Part shown: positions 63,943-64,000 of the stretch, piece after piece
How the letters are laid out: each line of letters starts with the position of its first letter
Numbering within the stretch: the stretch's first letter is position 1
NCBI RefSeq assembly: GCF_000213175.1
Contig: NW_009799099.1
Span: 2,448,656 to 2,512,655, forward strand
Origin: Neurospora tetrasperma FGSC 2508
Taxonomy: Eukaryota; Ascomycota; Sordariomycetes; Sordariales; Sordariaceae
Reading direction: 5' to 3'
Length of the DNA stretch: 64,000 nt
Position numbers and translations under genes: made by a program
Notes under the pieces: generated by a model
What the model was told of the DNA's origin: nothing
Database searches by the model: none
The model's input: the letters and a program-made list of their open reading frames with translations, nothing else

Positions 63943-64000
63943 AACTGAACACAACAAATCGGTTGCCTCTTAATCTATTACCCCACCCACCCCCCTCCCC

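Larger units (their letters stand above)
63050..64000. other. Downstream intergenic region at the right edge
   Basis: About 950 bp with no supported gene. An AATAAA at 63280-63285, about 230 nt after the Myb stop codon, could be its polyadenylation signal. A CA(8) repeat lies at 63927-63942 and a C-rich run ends the window. Confidence 0.5.

Overview
The window is nuclear DNA of a filamentous ascomycete, most likely Neurospora or a close relative in the Sordariales. The genes have one to five short introns with GTAAGT-like donors and CTAAC-like branch sites. The protein families are eukaryotic housekeeping families in their filamentous-fungal versions, and intergenic spaces are long. I see no bacterial operon, CRISPR array, phage, tRNA, rRNA or intact transposon. 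From memory, not checked here, the transketolase and rca-1 loci lie close together in Neurospora, which fits this gene order.

Layout. 0-12 kb: the 3' part of a Sac-domain phosphoinositide phosphatase (+); a BMT6-type 25S rRNA methyltransferase (-); transketolase (+, six exons); a conserved coiled-coil protein (+). 12-16 kb: two unrecognised 264-residue proteins in tandem (+), which look like diverged paralogs, followed by a tandem ~110-bp duplication. 16-26 kb: glycerophosphocholine acyltransferase (-), cohesin subunit SMC1 (+), TFIIE alpha (-). 27-34 kb: family-X DNA polymerase (+), an MGST3-like MAPEG protein (+), a secreted and membrane-anchored kelch-like protein (-). 35-50 kb: COPII coat protein SEC23 (+), ribosomal protein uL11/RPL12 (+), a 5.9-kb gene-free stretch, then a 1655-residue O-GlcNAc-transferase-like protein (+). 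50-64 kb: about 12 kb without a convincing gene but rich in a TACCTCTACCTAGG-type short motif, then a two-repeat Myb protein, probably the FlbD/RCA-1 developmental regulator (+).

The genes do not form a pathway cluster. Four divergent pairs share upstream regions: rRNA methyltransferase/transketolase, acyltransferase/SMC1, TFIIE alpha/polymerase X and kelch/SEC23. Four neighbours converge.

I found no convincing new multi-gene system. The most interesting items are the tandem pair of orphan 264-residue paralogs, a stop-free 69-nt intron directly after the nucleotide-binding lysine of the O-GlcNAc transferase, a GC-AG intron in transketolase, a 4-nt first coding exon in RPL12, and the long motif-rich gene desert upstream of the Myb regulator. 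Gene models were spliced by eye from splice signals and family conservation. No database search was run.
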